The notes: a model not told the origin generated them from the sequence alone. Shown: positions 1 through 9,304, counted from the stretch's first letter. The stretch is DNA of 64,000 nucleotides from Chthoniobacterales bacterium (GCA_014879535.1 JACSRX010000021.1:20173-84172), one strand, 5' to 3'. A program made the numbers and translations.

Positions 1-1
1 C

Positions 2-334
2 ATCGCCGGGGCGGATGTGATTGTTTTGCCCTATCATCTCGATCATTACGCCTTGCGCACGAGCGGGGTATTCTGCGAGGCGCGCTGTGCGGGGCGTCCG
101 GTGATCGCCACAAAGGGTTCCTGGGCCGGGGATCGTGTCGAACGAGAGGGGGGTGGGTGGGTGGTGCCCGAGAAAAACCCCGAAGCCCTCGCAGCGGCCA
201 TTGCGCATGCCGCGGGGCCCGATCTGGCTGCAAAGGCCTCCGAGGCGGCTGCGCTTCAGGAGGCTGCGAGGCGGGAATTCAGCCCGGATGGATTTGTGCA
301 GTCCCTCCTGCGTGAAGAGCGGGGCGAGTCATGA
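2..334 (+). CDS. Glycosyltransferase, GT-B fold, C-terminal fragment (5' end outside window)
   Basis: The reading frame is open from the left edge, so this is the last 110 or so residues of a longer protein. It carries the typical C-terminal signature of family 1/4 GT-B glycosyltransferases: a hydrophobic strand (VIVLPY), then GVFCEARCAGRPVIAT, in which the glutamate normally contacts the nucleotide-sugar donor, then a loop ending in GGGWVVP. The stop overlaps the next start (ATGA at 331), so it belongs to the same transcription unit as the following transferases. The acceptor and donor cannot be told from this fragment. The family call is good; the exact role in the polysaccharide pathway is unknown. 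Confidence 0.75.
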   Translation: MAGADVIVLPYHLDHYALRTSGVFCEARCAGRPVIATKGSWAGDRVEREGGGWVVPEKNPEALAAAIAHAAGPDLAAKASEAAALQEAARREFSPDGFVQSLLREERGES

Positions 335-1338
335 ACCTTCAGGAGCCAACCGCCTTCCGCAGATTCCGCCGGCGCCGCCTCGCGTCCCTGCATCTGCGCT
401 GCCGCACGAGGGACCGGCGGAAAGCGGCACCCGGGGCCGTCGTGGCAATCGCAGTCGTTCGCAACGAGGCCCTCCGTCTTCCGCGGTTTCTGGACCACTA
501 CCGGGGGCTCGGTGTGGGGAAATTTTTCATCGTGGAGAACAACTCGACCGATGACACGGCGCAGCTTCTCGCCGGGCAAGACGACGTGTGCCTTTACCAG
601 ACGCCGGCATCCTTCGAACGGAAAGAGTCGTGGATCGACCTTCTTCTCAGGCGCCATGCCGGGGAGCGCTGGTGCGTGGTTGCCGACGCAGACGAGTTGC
701 TCGATTTCCCGGAGAGCGGTCGTCTCGGGTTGCCCGGTCTTTGCGCGTATATGGACTCGCGGGGATTCAACGCTCTCCACGCCGTCCTGCTCGATCTCTA
801 CCCGGAAGGTTTCCTTGACGATGTGGCCTATGCCGCCGGCGAGGACTATTTCTCCCGTGCATGGTATTTCGATCCACCGGAAAACATGGTCAAAGTGCCC
901 CGTGTGTTCGGGGAAGGGGCCGGCCTTGATCACCGGCTCGCCGGCGGGGTGAGGGAACGTGTTTTCGGGGTGAGGAATTGCTGCTCGAAATTCCCCTTGA
1001 TCCGCCGTTCGGGGGGCGTGTTCCTGCACGACGGCCAGCATCACATCGAGAGGGCGCGCATTGCGGATATTCGGGCGGTCCTTTACCACTTCAAATACCT
1101 TCAGGATTTCAAGCCGCGTGTTGCCGAGGAATCGGAGCGTGGCGAGCACTGGAACGGTGCCGAGGAATACAAGCAGTATGCACGGGTGACCGAAAGCCGC
1201 GGGGGGGGGTTTCAGCTTCGTTGCGAGGAGTCCGTCCTGTTCACCGGACCGGAGCAAATGGAAGCCCTCGGCGTGACTTTGCGATCGGTGGAGCTCGGCG
1301 ATTTCGCAGGCATGTGGGAGACACGGAAGGCTCCATGA
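331..1338 (+). CDS. Glycosyltransferase family 2-like protein (Glyco_tranf_2_4 type)
   Basis: A 335-residue cytoplasmic GT-A protein. After a basic N-terminus of about 35 residues it shows VRNEALRLPRFLDHY and IVENNSTDDT, the nucleotide-binding start of GT2-like enzymes that act on glycans of the cell surface. The metal-binding DxD motif is the DAD at residues 119-121, followed by ELLDFPE. The C-terminal half contains VFLHDGQHH and LYHFKYLQDF, a layout common in this subgroup. The ATG at 331 overlaps the stop of the upstream transferase, and its own stop overlaps the next start at 1335, so the chain is probably translationally coupled. The sugar specificity is not visible in the sequence. Confidence 0.8.
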   Translation: MNLQEPTAFRRFRRRRLASLHLRCRTRDRRKAAPGAVVAIAVVRNEALRLPRFLDHYRGLGVGKFFIVENNSTDDTAQLLAGQDDVCLYQTPASFERKESWIDLLLRRHAGERWCVVADADELLDFPESGRLGLPGLCAYMDSRGFNALHAVLLDLYPEGFLDDVAYAAGEDYFSRAWYFDPPENMVKVPRVFGEGAGLDHRLAGGVRERVFGVRNCCSKFPLIRRSGGVFLHDGQHHIERARIADIRAVLYHFKYLQDFKPRVAEESERGEHWNGAEEYKQYARVTESRGGGFQLRCEESVLFTGPEQMEALGVTLRSVELGDFAGMWETRKAP

Positions 1339-2300
1339 AAATCAGCGTCATCATCCCCTGCTACAACTCCGCGCAGTGGGTCGGCGCGGCCGTGCGCAGT
1401 GTGCTGGCACAGACCCGGGCACCGGAGGAGATCCTCGTTGTCGATGACGGCAGCACGGATGATCCGGAGGCGGCATTGCGGGAGTTCGGGGGCAAAGTCC
1501 GGCTGCTCCGCAGGGAGAACGGCGGACTTTCCGCGGCGCGCAACACCGGGGTTGAGGCGGCCGGTGGCGACTGGTTCCTCTTCCTTGATGCTGATGACAG
1601 CCTGTTTCCCGATGCGCTCGAAAGGCTGGGCGCCACGGCGGAATCTTCCGGGGCGGGTGTCGCCTACGGGCTGGTCCTGCAGCGCAATGCCGAAGGCGGG
1701 AAGCTTCACAGCCTCGCACGGGCCGCGGGGGCGCCACCGGTCCCGGCCAAGGCTGCGTTCTGGTGGACGCCGCTGGCCACGGCCGGATGCGCCCTCATCC
1801 GCCGCGAGTTGAACGAGGCAGTCGGTGGCTTCGATGAAAATTTCCGCCAGGTGGAGGACGCCGAATATTGGCTGCGGTGCGGGGTCACGGCACCGTTCGC
1901 CCACACCGACACCATGGTGCTCGACAAGGCCTACCACGGGGAATCGCTGGGGCAGAGGCGCGGATCGTCCATCTGGTATCGCCTGCAGTTGCAGCGGAAG
2001 TTCCTCGATTGGTGCGCTGTGCGCGGGATCGACACGGGCTTTCTGCAAACAACACCCGCGAGGATGGTCGATCATGCGCTGATCCAGGCTTGGAGGGCGC
2101 AGACTTGGCCTCTGCTTCGCCCGCTGCTCGGTCAGGCGCGGAGCATGGGGGTCTTCACGTCCTGGTGCGCCAAGGCCTGGATGAAGGTGCTCGCCATGAA
2201 CGTCACCGGACAAACCCCAGCCACGCCGGATTTCTGCAGGGAGGTCTGGTCGGCGTGGCGCGATGAGGCGCAGCCTGCGACACCGTCCTGTGCGCAATAG
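1335..2300 (+). CDS. Glycosyltransferase family 2
   Basis: A 321-residue classical GT2 enzyme that would transfer a sugar from a nucleotide donor to a growing glycan on the cytoplasmic face of the membrane. It begins with KISVIIPCYNSAQWV, carries the donor-binding VVDDGSTDD (residues 35-43) and the metal-binding DADD (85-88), and has the acidic catalytic motif in QVEDAEYWLR. I chose the ATG at 1335 because the family begins exactly there and it overlaps the previous stop as ATGA. The frame is open for 119 codons further upstream, but that stretch is the shadow of the upstream gene. A 30-base gap separates it from the next gene. Confidence 0.9.
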   Translation: MKISVIIPCYNSAQWVGAAVRSVLAQTRAPEEILVVDDGSTDDPEAALREFGGKVRLLRRENGGLSAARNTGVEAAGGDWFLFLDADDSLFPDALERLGATAESSGAGVAYGLVLQRNAEGGKLHSLARAAGAPPVPAKAAFWWTPLATAGCALIRRELNEAVGGFDENFRQVEDAEYWLRCGVTAPFAHTDTMVLDKAYHGESLGQRRGSSIWYRLQLQRKFLDWCAVRGIDTGFLQTTPARMVDHALIQAWRAQTWPLLRPLLGQARSMGVFTSWCAKAWMKVLAMNVTGQTPATPDFCREVWSAWRDEAQPATPSCAQ

Positions 2301-2330
2301 TGCCATGATCGGACAACAACCCATCGGTCC

Positions 2331-3233
2331 ATGCTGACAAGTTTCCGCCAAAAGGCGCGCCGCGCTTGGGCCGATTTCGGCCGGAACGTGCTGGCCAAGG
2401 CCGCGCTGAGCAACCATGCGCGGCCATCGACAGTCATCGAGGATCCGGCGGTCCACATGCTGGTGTCCTCGAAGACATGGGATGCCGGGGTCCTTGCCGC
2501 TGCGAGTTTCGAGCACCACACGGGAAGGCGCTGGAAGTTCTTCATCCATGATGACGGAACACTCGACGAGGCAGCGCGGAGGGGAATCCGGGAGGTCTTC
2601 GAGGATGCGGTCATCATCGGCCGCACGGAGGCGGACCAGCGCGCGGCGGAGTTCCTTGCGGGACACCCCAAGTGTCTCGATCGCCGAAACCGTCACAATT
2701 TGTTCCTCAAGTTTTCCGATTTCGTCGCGTGGACGCCGGGGCGCCGGTTCATCGTCCTCGATTCGGACGTGATCTTCTTCCGCCGCCCCGCGGAGATCGT
2801 CGCGTGGGCGGAATCCGGCGCGGACACGTGCCATTACAATGAGGACACCAAGGAGAAGTTCTGCATTCCCAGGCCGTTCATCCAAGAGCGCTTGGGAGTG
2901 GACATGTGGCCGCGTTTCAACAGCGGGCTTGTGTTGATGCCCACGGAGGCCGTGTCCCTGGACGCCGCGGAGCGGCTTGTGGAGGCCTTTGAGGAGAACG
3001 CGCACCATCCGCAATTCTTCGAGCAGACGCTCTACGGTCTGATGGGCTCGATCTGGGGCCGCGGCGGGCATCTCCCCGCGACCTACGAGATCAGTTGGGG
3101 TTACCTGCGGCATCGCGGGGCCGTGTGCCGGCATTACGTGGGCGATTTCAAGCACGACCTGCTCTATGTCGAGGGAGCGACGGCTTTCTGGTGGAGGTCA
3201 TGCATTCTCGACAAACTTGCGAGATCCCGATGA
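2331..3233 (+). CDS. GT-A type glycosyltransferase, family uncertain
   Basis: A 300-residue protein with a DxD motif in FIVLDSDVIFFRRP (DSD at 144-146), preceded by LFLKFSDFVAW, an arrangement seen in GT8-like and other retaining GT-A enzymes. The N-terminal part (residues 35-75) contains VHMLVSSKTWDAG and a histidine/tryptophan-rich strand typical of the donor site. There is no signal peptide or membrane helix, so it should act in the cytoplasm. The island context supports a role in building a surface polysaccharide. A TRAP-like or non-catalytic role is unlikely because the DxD is intact. Exact family assignment would need a profile search. Confidence 0.65.
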   Translation: MLTSFRQKARRAWADFGRNVLAKAALSNHARPSTVIEDPAVHMLVSSKTWDAGVLAAASFEHHTGRRWKFFIHDDGTLDEAARRGIREVFEDAVIIGRTEADQRAAEFLAGHPKCLDRRNRHNLFLKFSDFVAWTPGRRFIVLDSDVIFFRRPAEIVAWAESGADTCHYNEDTKEKFCIPRPFIQERLGVDMWPRFNSGLVLMPTEAVSLDAAERLVEAFEENAHHPQFFEQTLYGLMGSIWGRGGHLPATYEISWGYLRHRGAVCRHYVGDFKHDLLYVEGATAFWWRSCILDKLARSR

Positions 3234-3778
3234 GCGCACATCACAATCAGGGCGCCCTGACCGCCGACGTGGAGCGTCGCTGCCGACGGCACGGTCTCCG
3301 CGGCGGGTTCGCGCGATGGAGTTTTTTCCTGGCAGAGCCGCAATACCGCACGCTCTTCTGGTGGAGGCTGGCATCCTCTGGCCGTCCATGGTCCGGACTT
3401 TGCCGGCGTCTTTACCTCCGCAGCTCCCGGCGCAGCGGATTGGAAATCAACACGGATTCGCTTGGTGGCGGCGTGATCATGCCGCATTGGGGGCGCATCA
3501 TCCTGAATGCCGAGAGCATCGGCCGCGATCTCTACGTGCTGCACAATGTCACCATCGGCAACGACTACACCACGGGACGGCCGGTCATCGGCGATGGTGT
3601 GTTCCTCGGCACGGGCTGCACGGTGCTCGGCGGGATCCGGATCGGCGACCACGTGCTCATCGGGGCCGGCAGCACGGTCTTGTCGGACATTCCCTCCTGC
3701 TCGCTGGTGGCGGGCAATCCTGCAAAGGTGCTCCGCACGATCGAGCCGGACCATATCAGCAGGATGATCGGCTATTGA
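3230..3778 (+). CDS. Serine acetyltransferase-like LbH acyltransferase
   Basis: A 182-residue protein whose C-terminal half is a left-handed parallel beta-helix with hexapeptide repeats (IGDGVFLGTGCTVLGG, IRIGDHVLIGAGSTVL) ending in the conserved SLVAGNPAKVL. The catalytic histidine is likely the one in LYVLHNVTIGN, as in CysE. It lacks the long CysE N-terminal domain, so it more likely O-acetylates a sugar in the glycan than serine. The ATG at 3230 overlaps the previous stop as ATGA. An in-frame ATG at 3200 is possible but less likely. The product sits between two glycosyltransferases, which supports a modifying role in polysaccharide synthesis. Confidence 0.82.
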   Translation: MSAHHNQGALTADVERRCRRHGLRGGFARWSFFLAEPQYRTLFWWRLASSGRPWSGLCRRLYLRSSRRSGLEINTDSLGGGVIMPHWGRIILNAESIGRDLYVLHNVTIGNDYTTGRPVIGDGVFLGTGCTVLGGIRIGDHVLIGAGSTVLSDIPSCSLVAGNPAKVLRTIEPDHISRMIGY

Positions 3779-4581
3779 TGAAGGCCGTGAACATCACCGG
3801 AATCGTGCTGGCGCGGAACGAGGAGCGCTACATCGAGACCGCGGTGCGCAATGCTGCGCGCTTTTGCGACCGGATGCTGCTGTGTGATCACCGGTCCACC
3901 GACGGCACGGCGGAGATTCTGCGGGGGCTGGCCATGGAGCTTTCCTCGGCCGAGTTCCATTCCATCGTCCATCCGCGCGAATCGCACGATCTGCTCCGGC
4001 CGCTGTGCGGCACGGAGACGTGGGTTTTCGCCGTCGATGGGGATGAAATCTACGACCCGCAGGGCCTCGACCGCCTGCGCGCCCGGATCGGAGGCGGGGA
4101 GTTCGATGCATCATGGATGATCTTCGGCAATGTTCTCAACGTGACCCATCTTTCCGGGGACCATTCCACGGCCGCGGGGCATCTCGCCCCGCCGTGCCGG
4201 AGCATGACCAAACTCTACAACTTCGCGGCAATCGAGTCGTGGGATGGCAACTGCCCCGAGCGGCTGCATGGCGGCAATCCGGTTTTCCGTCCGGGCTTTG
4301 CGGCGACGGACCGGCGCTACCTGCATGAGGAGGTGCCTTGGGGAGACGCGGACTTCCGTTGTTTGCACCTGTGCTTCCTGCCGCGCAGCTCAACCGACCG
4401 CGAAGGCGGCCGACGCAACATCATGGAAACCTATGGCTCCAGCCACCGGGAAACCCTCATGCTCGCACTGCGCCACTTCCTCCACGGGGGGCGCGCCTCG
4501 AAATGGAAGAACGAACGATACCGCCGCGGGCCCGAGGTGACCGTGGACGCCTCGCCTTTCTTCGGCGCCGGGATTGCTTAG
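3778..4581 (+). CDS. Glycosyltransferase family 2
   Basis: A 267-residue GT2-like enzyme beginning with NITGIVLARNEERYIETAV, with a donor-binding LLCDHRSTDGT and a metal-binding DGDE at residues 87-90 (FAVDGDEIYDP). The N-terminal RNE motif places it with the transferases related to WaaE/KdtX-type beta-glycosyltransferases, though the substrate cannot be read from the sequence. The ATG at 3778 shares its A with the preceding stop (TGATG). The C-terminal part has LHLCFLPRSS and a basic tail. It is cytoplasmic, with no predicted helix. Confidence 0.85.
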   Translation: MKAVNITGIVLARNEERYIETAVRNAARFCDRMLLCDHRSTDGTAEILRGLAMELSSAEFHSIVHPRESHDLLRPLCGTETWVFAVDGDEIYDPQGLDRLRARIGGGEFDASWMIFGNVLNVTHLSGDHSTAAGHLAPPCRSMTKLYNFAAIESWDGNCPERLHGGNPVFRPGFAATDRRYLHEEVPWGDADFRCLHLCFLPRSSTDREGGRRNIMETYGSSHRETLMLALRHFLHGGRASKWKNERYRRGPEVTVDASPFFGAGIA

Positions 4582-4585
4582 AATC

Positions 4586-5563
4586 ATGGGACTGTTCCGA
4601 TCCACACCGCTTGCCACCGTGGCGTTCAACATGCGTCCGCGCCGGGGACCGTTCGGCGGCGGGAACCAATGGCTGAACCAGCTTTCGGGCTACCTGCGCC
4701 GGCACGGTTACTCGGTGGTTTACGACCTCCGTGACGGCGTCGATCTCGTGATGGGAACGCACGCAGGTCTGAGCGGATCGCTGACATTTTCCTATGCGGA
4801 CGTGCTTGCGGCGCGTGGGCGCAATCCGTCCCTGCGATGCATCCAGAGGATCAACGACAACGATGTGCGCAAGGGAACCGGGGAGATGGATGCGCTGCTT
4901 GCGGAATCCAACAAGGCGGCCGACCACACGGTCTTTGTCTCCTCGTGGTTGCGGGACCATCACGCGGGGCGTTGGTTCGATTCGTCCCGTCCGCATTCGG
5001 TGATCATCAACGGCGCCGACCCTGCTGTGTTCCATCCGTTCGGCAACAAGGCCTGGGCGGCCGGTGAACCCTTCCGGCTTGTCACGCACCACTGGTCGGA
5101 CAACCGCTCCAAGGGGTTCGATGTTTACGAGGAGATCGACAGGCTGATTGCCGACGGGCGTCTCCCGGATGTCGAGTTGTGGGTGATCGGACGATGGCCG
5201 CAGGACATCCGATGGCGTGCGGCGCGCACATTCGATCCCTGCGCCGGGAGCAAGCTGGCGTCGCTGCTCCGCCAATGCCATGCCGCCGTGACGGCGTCAC
5301 GGTTCGAGCCGGGGGCGATGCATCCGGTGGAATCGCTGCAGTGCGGGCTTCCGCTGCTTTACCATGAAGACGGAGGGGGCACCGTCGAACTCGGGCGGGA
5401 TTTCGGGGTTCCGCTCGGAGGGGACATCCCATCCGCGGTTGAGGCACTCAAGTCCGTCTACCCGGATTTGCGGCGTCGCGTTCTTCGTGACGGGCCATCC
5501 GGCGACAGCATGTGCATGGCCTACCGCAGGCTCATCCAATCCCTGCTCGCCGACCGCCGATGA
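4586..5563 (+). CDS. Glycosyltransferase, GT-B fold, family 4-like
   Basis: A 325-residue protein that opens with VAFNMRPRRGPFGGGNQW, the glycine-rich loop of GT4-type enzymes, and contains FVSSWLRDHH and VIINGADPAVFHP, the standard linker before the C-terminal donor-binding domain. The donor glutamate is in SRFEPGAMHPVESLQCGLPLL. The ATG at 4586 gives a normal start four bases after the previous stop. A TTG at 4574 in the same frame would add four residues and overlap that stop. It is cytoplasmic and part of the coupled polysaccharide island. Confidence 0.8.
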   Translation: MGLFRSTPLATVAFNMRPRRGPFGGGNQWLNQLSGYLRRHGYSVVYDLRDGVDLVMGTHAGLSGSLTFSYADVLAARGRNPSLRCIQRINDNDVRKGTGEMDALLAESNKAADHTVFVSSWLRDHHAGRWFDSSRPHSVIINGADPAVFHPFGNKAWAAGEPFRLVTHHWSDNRSKGFDVYEEIDRLIADGRLPDVELWVIGRWPQDIRWRAARTFDPCAGSKLASLLRQCHAAVTASRFEPGAMHPVESLQCGLPLLYHEDGGGTVELGRDFGVPLGGDIPSAVEALKSVYPDLRRRVLRDGPSGDSMCMAYRRLIQSLLADRR

Positions 5564-6786
5564 GCCGTTCCTGGCATGTCCACCTTACGGGTTGGTTGAA
5601 GATTCCGTGGGCGCTTGACGAGGATTTGAGGCAGGTGCAGATGGCCTTGGGCGACCGTGTGCGGTGGAGTTCCCTTCCGAGGGCGCGGATCGTCCAGGCG
5701 GCTTGGCCTTCGGCCGTGGCGGATTCCTCCCCCGGGGCGTTCCGTGGAAAGATGGTGATTTGCCAGGCGGACAATCCCCCGTCCTTTTATCTGGGCACCG
5801 AGGAGTTCGTCCGGGCTGCAGGGAGGGTGGACCTCTGGATCGCCCGGTCCCGCGAGGCCCTGGAGCAGTTCCGGTTGCTGGATCTTCCCGCGGTGCTTGC
5901 GCCCTACACGGTGGACACGGCGGTCTTCCGTCCGCTTCCGGATCCTGCTGGGATCCGGCGCCAGCTCGGCATCGGTCACGGTGCGTTTGTGATCGGGAAT
6001 TTCCATCGGGACTCCGAGGGCGCCGATGTGCGGAAACCGAAATTGCAGAAGGGGCCGGATGTTTTCCTGGAGATCGCCCGCAAGCTGCAGGAGCAGGTGC
6101 CGGAGCTGACCGTGCTTCTCGCCGGCCCGCGCCGCCACTGGCTTCTGGGGGCGCTTCGGAAGGAGGACATTCCGGTGGTTCATGTCGGCGGGGAACCCGG
6201 GGATGCGGACGACTACGGACGGAATATTCTTCCTCGTGAGCGTTTGAACGAACTTTACCAGGCAATGGACTGCTGCGTGGTCAGTTCGCGGTGGGAGGGG
6301 GGGCCGCACACGGTGCTCGAGGCGCTGGCCGCGGGGCGTCCGTTGGTCAGCTCCCGGGTCGGCATGGCGCGGGATGTTCTGCCGGAGGCGTGCCTGTTCC
6401 GGTCGCCGGACGAGGCGGTCGGGTTGCTCGCCTCGCATGCAAGCACAGGGTGCCTTGGGAAACCGTGTGAGGAGGCGGCAGAACGAGCCGCCTCCACCCA
6501 CAACCTCGGAGCTTTGCGCGACGCCTTGTCGGCCGCCTATGCGAATTGCCGGCAGGGTGCGGCATCGATCGGCGAGAGCGCCCGCTCCGCCTGCGCCATG
6601 GTTGCCGGAAGGGTCGGCCTCGGAAATATGCCGAAGAACCCGGGGATCGAAAACCTGCGGCGCAGGGTGTGCGAGCGGGCGGCGAAGACATCCGGTCCCC
6701 GCGGGTTGATCGAGTTTCCCGCGGGCGGGGATATGGAGCAGTTGATGGATTGCGCCGCAGTCATCGCTGCGGCGCGCCGGTCATGA
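5560..6786 (+). CDS. Glycosyltransferase family 4
   Basis: A 408-residue GT-B protein. The N-terminal domain holds a WHVHLTGWLKIPWAL start and the interdomain region has YTVDTAVFRPLPD, the usual hinge of GT4 enzymes. The C-terminal donor site carries SRWEGGPHTVLEALAAGRPLV, where the two conserved glutamates are spaced as in the EX7E motif. The last 70 residues (after ASTHNLGAL) are an extra helical tail with little similarity to the core. The ATG at 5560 overlaps the preceding stop. The tail could be a membrane-association or partner-binding extension. Confidence 0.85.
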   Translation: MSRSWHVHLTGWLKIPWALDEDLRQVQMALGDRVRWSSLPRARIVQAAWPSAVADSSPGAFRGKMVICQADNPPSFYLGTEEFVRAAGRVDLWIARSREALEQFRLLDLPAVLAPYTVDTAVFRPLPDPAGIRRQLGIGHGAFVIGNFHRDSEGADVRKPKLQKGPDVFLEIARKLQEQVPELTVLLAGPRRHWLLGALRKEDIPVVHVGGEPGDADDYGRNILPRERLNELYQAMDCCVVSSRWEGGPHTVLEALAAGRPLVSSRVGMARDVLPEACLFRSPDEAVGLLASHASTGCLGKPCEEAAERAASTHNLGALRDALSAAYANCRQGAASIGESARSACAMVAGRVGLGNMPKNPGIENLRRRVCERAAKTSGPRGLIEFPAGGDMEQLMDCAAVIAAARRS

Positions 6787-7646
6787 AACGGGTTGCAATC
6801 ACCGGTGCACGAGGGCGTCTCGCGCCCGGGGTTGCTGCGTTTCTCGGAGACCACGGATGGTCGGCTGCGTTGTTCTCGCGGACGGCTTCCCACGGGATCC
6901 GTGAAATATCCTCGCTCGCTTCACCCGCGGTTTTGGGGGAATTCGATGCCGTCCTTCATCTCGGGTGGAGTTCTGTGCCCTTGCTGAGCGAGGAAAGTCC
7001 GGGCATCGAGGAGCGCGAGGACTTTCCGTTCGCGCGCGCGCTGGCGGCCGCGGTGGCATCCTGTGGAAATCCGCCCCTCCTCGTTTTCGCATCCAGCGCG
7101 GCGGTTTACGGCAACACCGGGGAGGTGGTCGCCGACGAGCAAGCACCGTGCAGCCCCCTGGGGCGCTATGCGGCGGCCAAGCTCGAGGCGGAGCAAATTC
7201 TTTCCTCCGCCCCCCGCGTGTGCACCCTGCGCATCACCAACGTCTTCGGGATCGGGGGAGGGGCGACGCGACCGCAGGGCATCATCCCGCGGCTGATCGG
7301 GGCTTGTCGCACCGGAGCGGAAGTCACGATCTGGGGTGAGGGCAACGCGATGAAAGATTATCTCTCTGTTGCAGATCTGCACGAGGGCATCCTCAGGATC
7401 CTGGACGCTGAGGTCACTGGTATCTTCAACGTGGCTTCCGGGCATGTGTTGTCGGTGAATGAACTGATCGCCCTGGTGGAGACCGCCGTTGGATCGCCGC
7501 TGTTGCGTGTGGCTGCCCCGCCATTCCGGTGGGATGTCCGATGCTCGCGGATCTCCGCGGCGGCTTTGCAGCAGCGTTCCGGTTGGGCCGCCCGCATTGA
7601 TCCCGCTCAAGCCATCAGGCAGATGGCGAGGGACACCGCCACATGA
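6783..7646 (+). CDS. NAD-dependent epimerase/dehydratase (extended SDR)
   Basis: A 287-residue Rossmann-fold protein of the extended short-chain dehydrogenase type, likely making or modifying a nucleotide sugar for the island. The cofactor loop is VAITGARGRLA (residues 4-14): the third glycine of the usual GxxGxxG is replaced by alanine at 14. The catalytic YxxxK is present in RYAAAKLEAEQIL, after the FASSAAVYGN strand. A C-terminal substrate domain includes KDYLSVADLHEGI. The ATG at 6783 overlaps the previous stop as ATGA. Substrate identity (for example UDP-glucose versus dTDP-sugar) is not determined. Confidence 0.88.
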   Translation: MKRVAITGARGRLAPGVAAFLGDHGWSAALFSRTASHGIREISSLASPAVLGEFDAVLHLGWSSVPLLSEESPGIEEREDFPFARALAAAVASCGNPPLLVFASSAAVYGNTGEVVADEQAPCSPLGRYAAAKLEAEQILSSAPRVCTLRITNVFGIGGGATRPQGIIPRLIGACRTGAEVTIWGEGNAMKDYLSVADLHEGILRILDAEVTGIFNVASGHVLSVNELIALVETAVGSPLLRVAAPPFRWDVRCSRISAAALQQRSGWAARIDPAQAIRQMARDTAT

Positions 7647-9304
7647 CAGAGGCCCGCACCAGATGGTTGTGCGCGATCTCCGCGTTTGTGCTGGTCTTGT
7701 TGTCATGCTGGAGGATTGCGGCGACGTATGATGAATTCTGGCAGACATGGGACGAGCCGTTCCACTTGGCATGCGGGTTGGAGTGGTGGGAGCGCGGGAC
7801 CTACACATACGAAAGGTTTCATCCTCCTCTGGCGCGAATCTGCATCGCATTCCTTCCGTATATGGCCGGATTGAAGGGGGATCCGTCGGCGGAAAACCAC
7901 TGGATCGAGGGGAATGAGCTGCTGCACTCCGGGGGAAGCTACGAGCGCAATCTGGCTTTGGCGCGGCTGGGAGTGCTCCCCTTCTTCGTCATTGCATCCG
8001 TTGTGGTGTTCCTGTGGGCCATGCGCTGTGGGGGTGCCTTTGCGGGACTCTGCGCGGTCGGGCTTTTTGTCCTGCTTCCCCCGGTGCTTGCGCATGCGGG
8101 GATGGCCGCCTTGGACATGGCGAATGCGGCGATGGTGGCTGCCGCCCTCTATGCGTTCCAATGTTGGTGCGACAAGCCGGGCTTGATTCGCGGGGGGATC
8201 TTCGGGACGACAGCCGGATTGGCCGTGATGACAAAATTCTCCGCCGTTCCCTTTCTCGCGGCCGGTCTCATGTTCATGTTGGTGCTTCGACGTTCGTCTC
8301 CGGGGACGGAGCGCGCCGCGCAGAGATGGATTCCTTCCGCTGCTGCCGCGTTTGCCGCTGCCGCGCTTGTCATATGGGGCGGCTACCGTTTCTCCCTCGA
8401 GTCCATCCAGCCCGTGGGGAACGGATTGGATGCGCTGTTGGAAAAGGCGGGCCCGATGGCGGTGCCGATCAAGGACATTGTAAGGCGCGCACCCGTTCCC
8501 GCGGGCGGCTTTTTTTGGGGACTTTACGACCTGCTGGTGTTCCGGCGCAGCGACGGGCATCTCGCGTTCTTCCTGGGCGAAGTCAGCAAGCATGGTTGGT
8601 GGCTGTTTTACCCGGTGTTGCTTTTGTTGAAGACTCCCCTTCCGTTTCTGGTCCTGGTCGGAGGTGCTCTTTTCACGGAAGGCCGCCAGTGGTGGCGCCG
8701 TCATCGCGGCACGGAGCTTTCCGCGCCGATGGCCTGTGCATTCGGAGTTCTCGTTGCGGCGGCCGTGGCGACGCCGAACAACGGTCTTCGACAGGCGCTT
8801 GCTGTCTATCCGCTTCTGGCGGTTGTGGCCGGTTGCGCCTTTGCCGGCCTTTGGCGATCCGCAGCCTCCTCCGTTCTCAGGGCGTGTCTTGCGGTGATTC
8901 TCCTCGTGTGGAGCGTGGCGGTCCCGGTGATGGCCCATCCGGATTACCTGTCTTACTTCAATCCCCTGGCGGGCGCCGACCCGTCCAAAATCGTGGTGAA
9001 CTCCGATCTGGATTGGGGTCAGGATCTCAAGCGTCTGAAGGCCGTGTGCGAGCGGCGGGAAATTGCGGCATTGACCCTGAAATACAACGGCAGCAAGGAC
9101 ATCGATTTGTCGCGTTTCGGATTGCCGGTGCTCACCGAACTTGAGCCGGGGCAGAGGCCCTCGGGATGGGTTGCGTTGAGTCTGAATGATTTGAGGCGGG
9201 GCTCGGGTGATCCGCCTTACGACCAATATGCGTGGCTTGGTGATGTCGAGCCGGTGGAAACGGCCGGGCATTCCATACGTGTGTATTTCTTCCCGTCCCA
9301 ATGA
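7643..9304 (+). CDS. GT39-like membrane glycosyltransferase (ArnT/PMT family)
   Basis: A 553-residue polytopic inner-membrane protein of the GT-C fold, which uses a lipid-phosphate sugar donor and works on the periplasmic side. The first helix (about residues 8-26) is followed by the conserved acidic pair in QTWDEPFHLA (D37, E38), the catalytic site of ArnT and protein mannosyltransferases. A second loop motif, RFHPPLARICIAF, follows, then about ten further hydrophobic segments. The C-terminal soluble part has VNSDLDWGQDLKRLKAVC, common in bacterial members. The ATG at 7643 overlaps the epimerase stop. It probably decorates a lipid-linked glycan or a protein. Confidence 0.82.
   Translation: MTEARTRWLCAISAFVLVLLSCWRIAATYDEFWQTWDEPFHLACGLEWWERGTYTYERFHPPLARICIAFLPYMAGLKGDPSAENHWIEGNELLHSGGSYERNLALARLGVLPFFVIASVVVFLWAMRCGGAFAGLCAVGLFVLLPPVLAHAGMAALDMANAAMVAAALYAFQCWCDKPGLIRGGIFGTTAGLAVMTKFSAVPFLAAGLMFMLVLRRSSPGTERAAQRWIPSAAAAFAAAALVIWGGYRFSLESIQPVGNGLDALLEKAGPMAVPIKDIVRRAPVPAGGFFWGLYDLLVFRRSDGHLAFFLGEVSKHGWWLFYPVLLLLKTPLPFLVLVGGALFTEGRQWWRRHRGTELSAPMACAFGVLVAAAVATPNNGLRQALAVYPLLAVVAGCAFAGLWRSAASSVLRACLAVILLVWSVAVPVMAHPDYLSYFNPLAGADPSKIVVNSDLDWGQDLKRLKAVCERREIAALTLKYNGSKDIDLSRFGLPVLTELEPGQRPSGWVALSLNDLRRGSGDPPYDQYAWLGDVEPVETAGHSIRVYFFPSQ

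Noticed and set aside
1212..3155. A long minus-strand frame across two glycosyltransferases
   Set aside because: It overlaps conserved GT2 and GT-A genes and has no recognisable motif.
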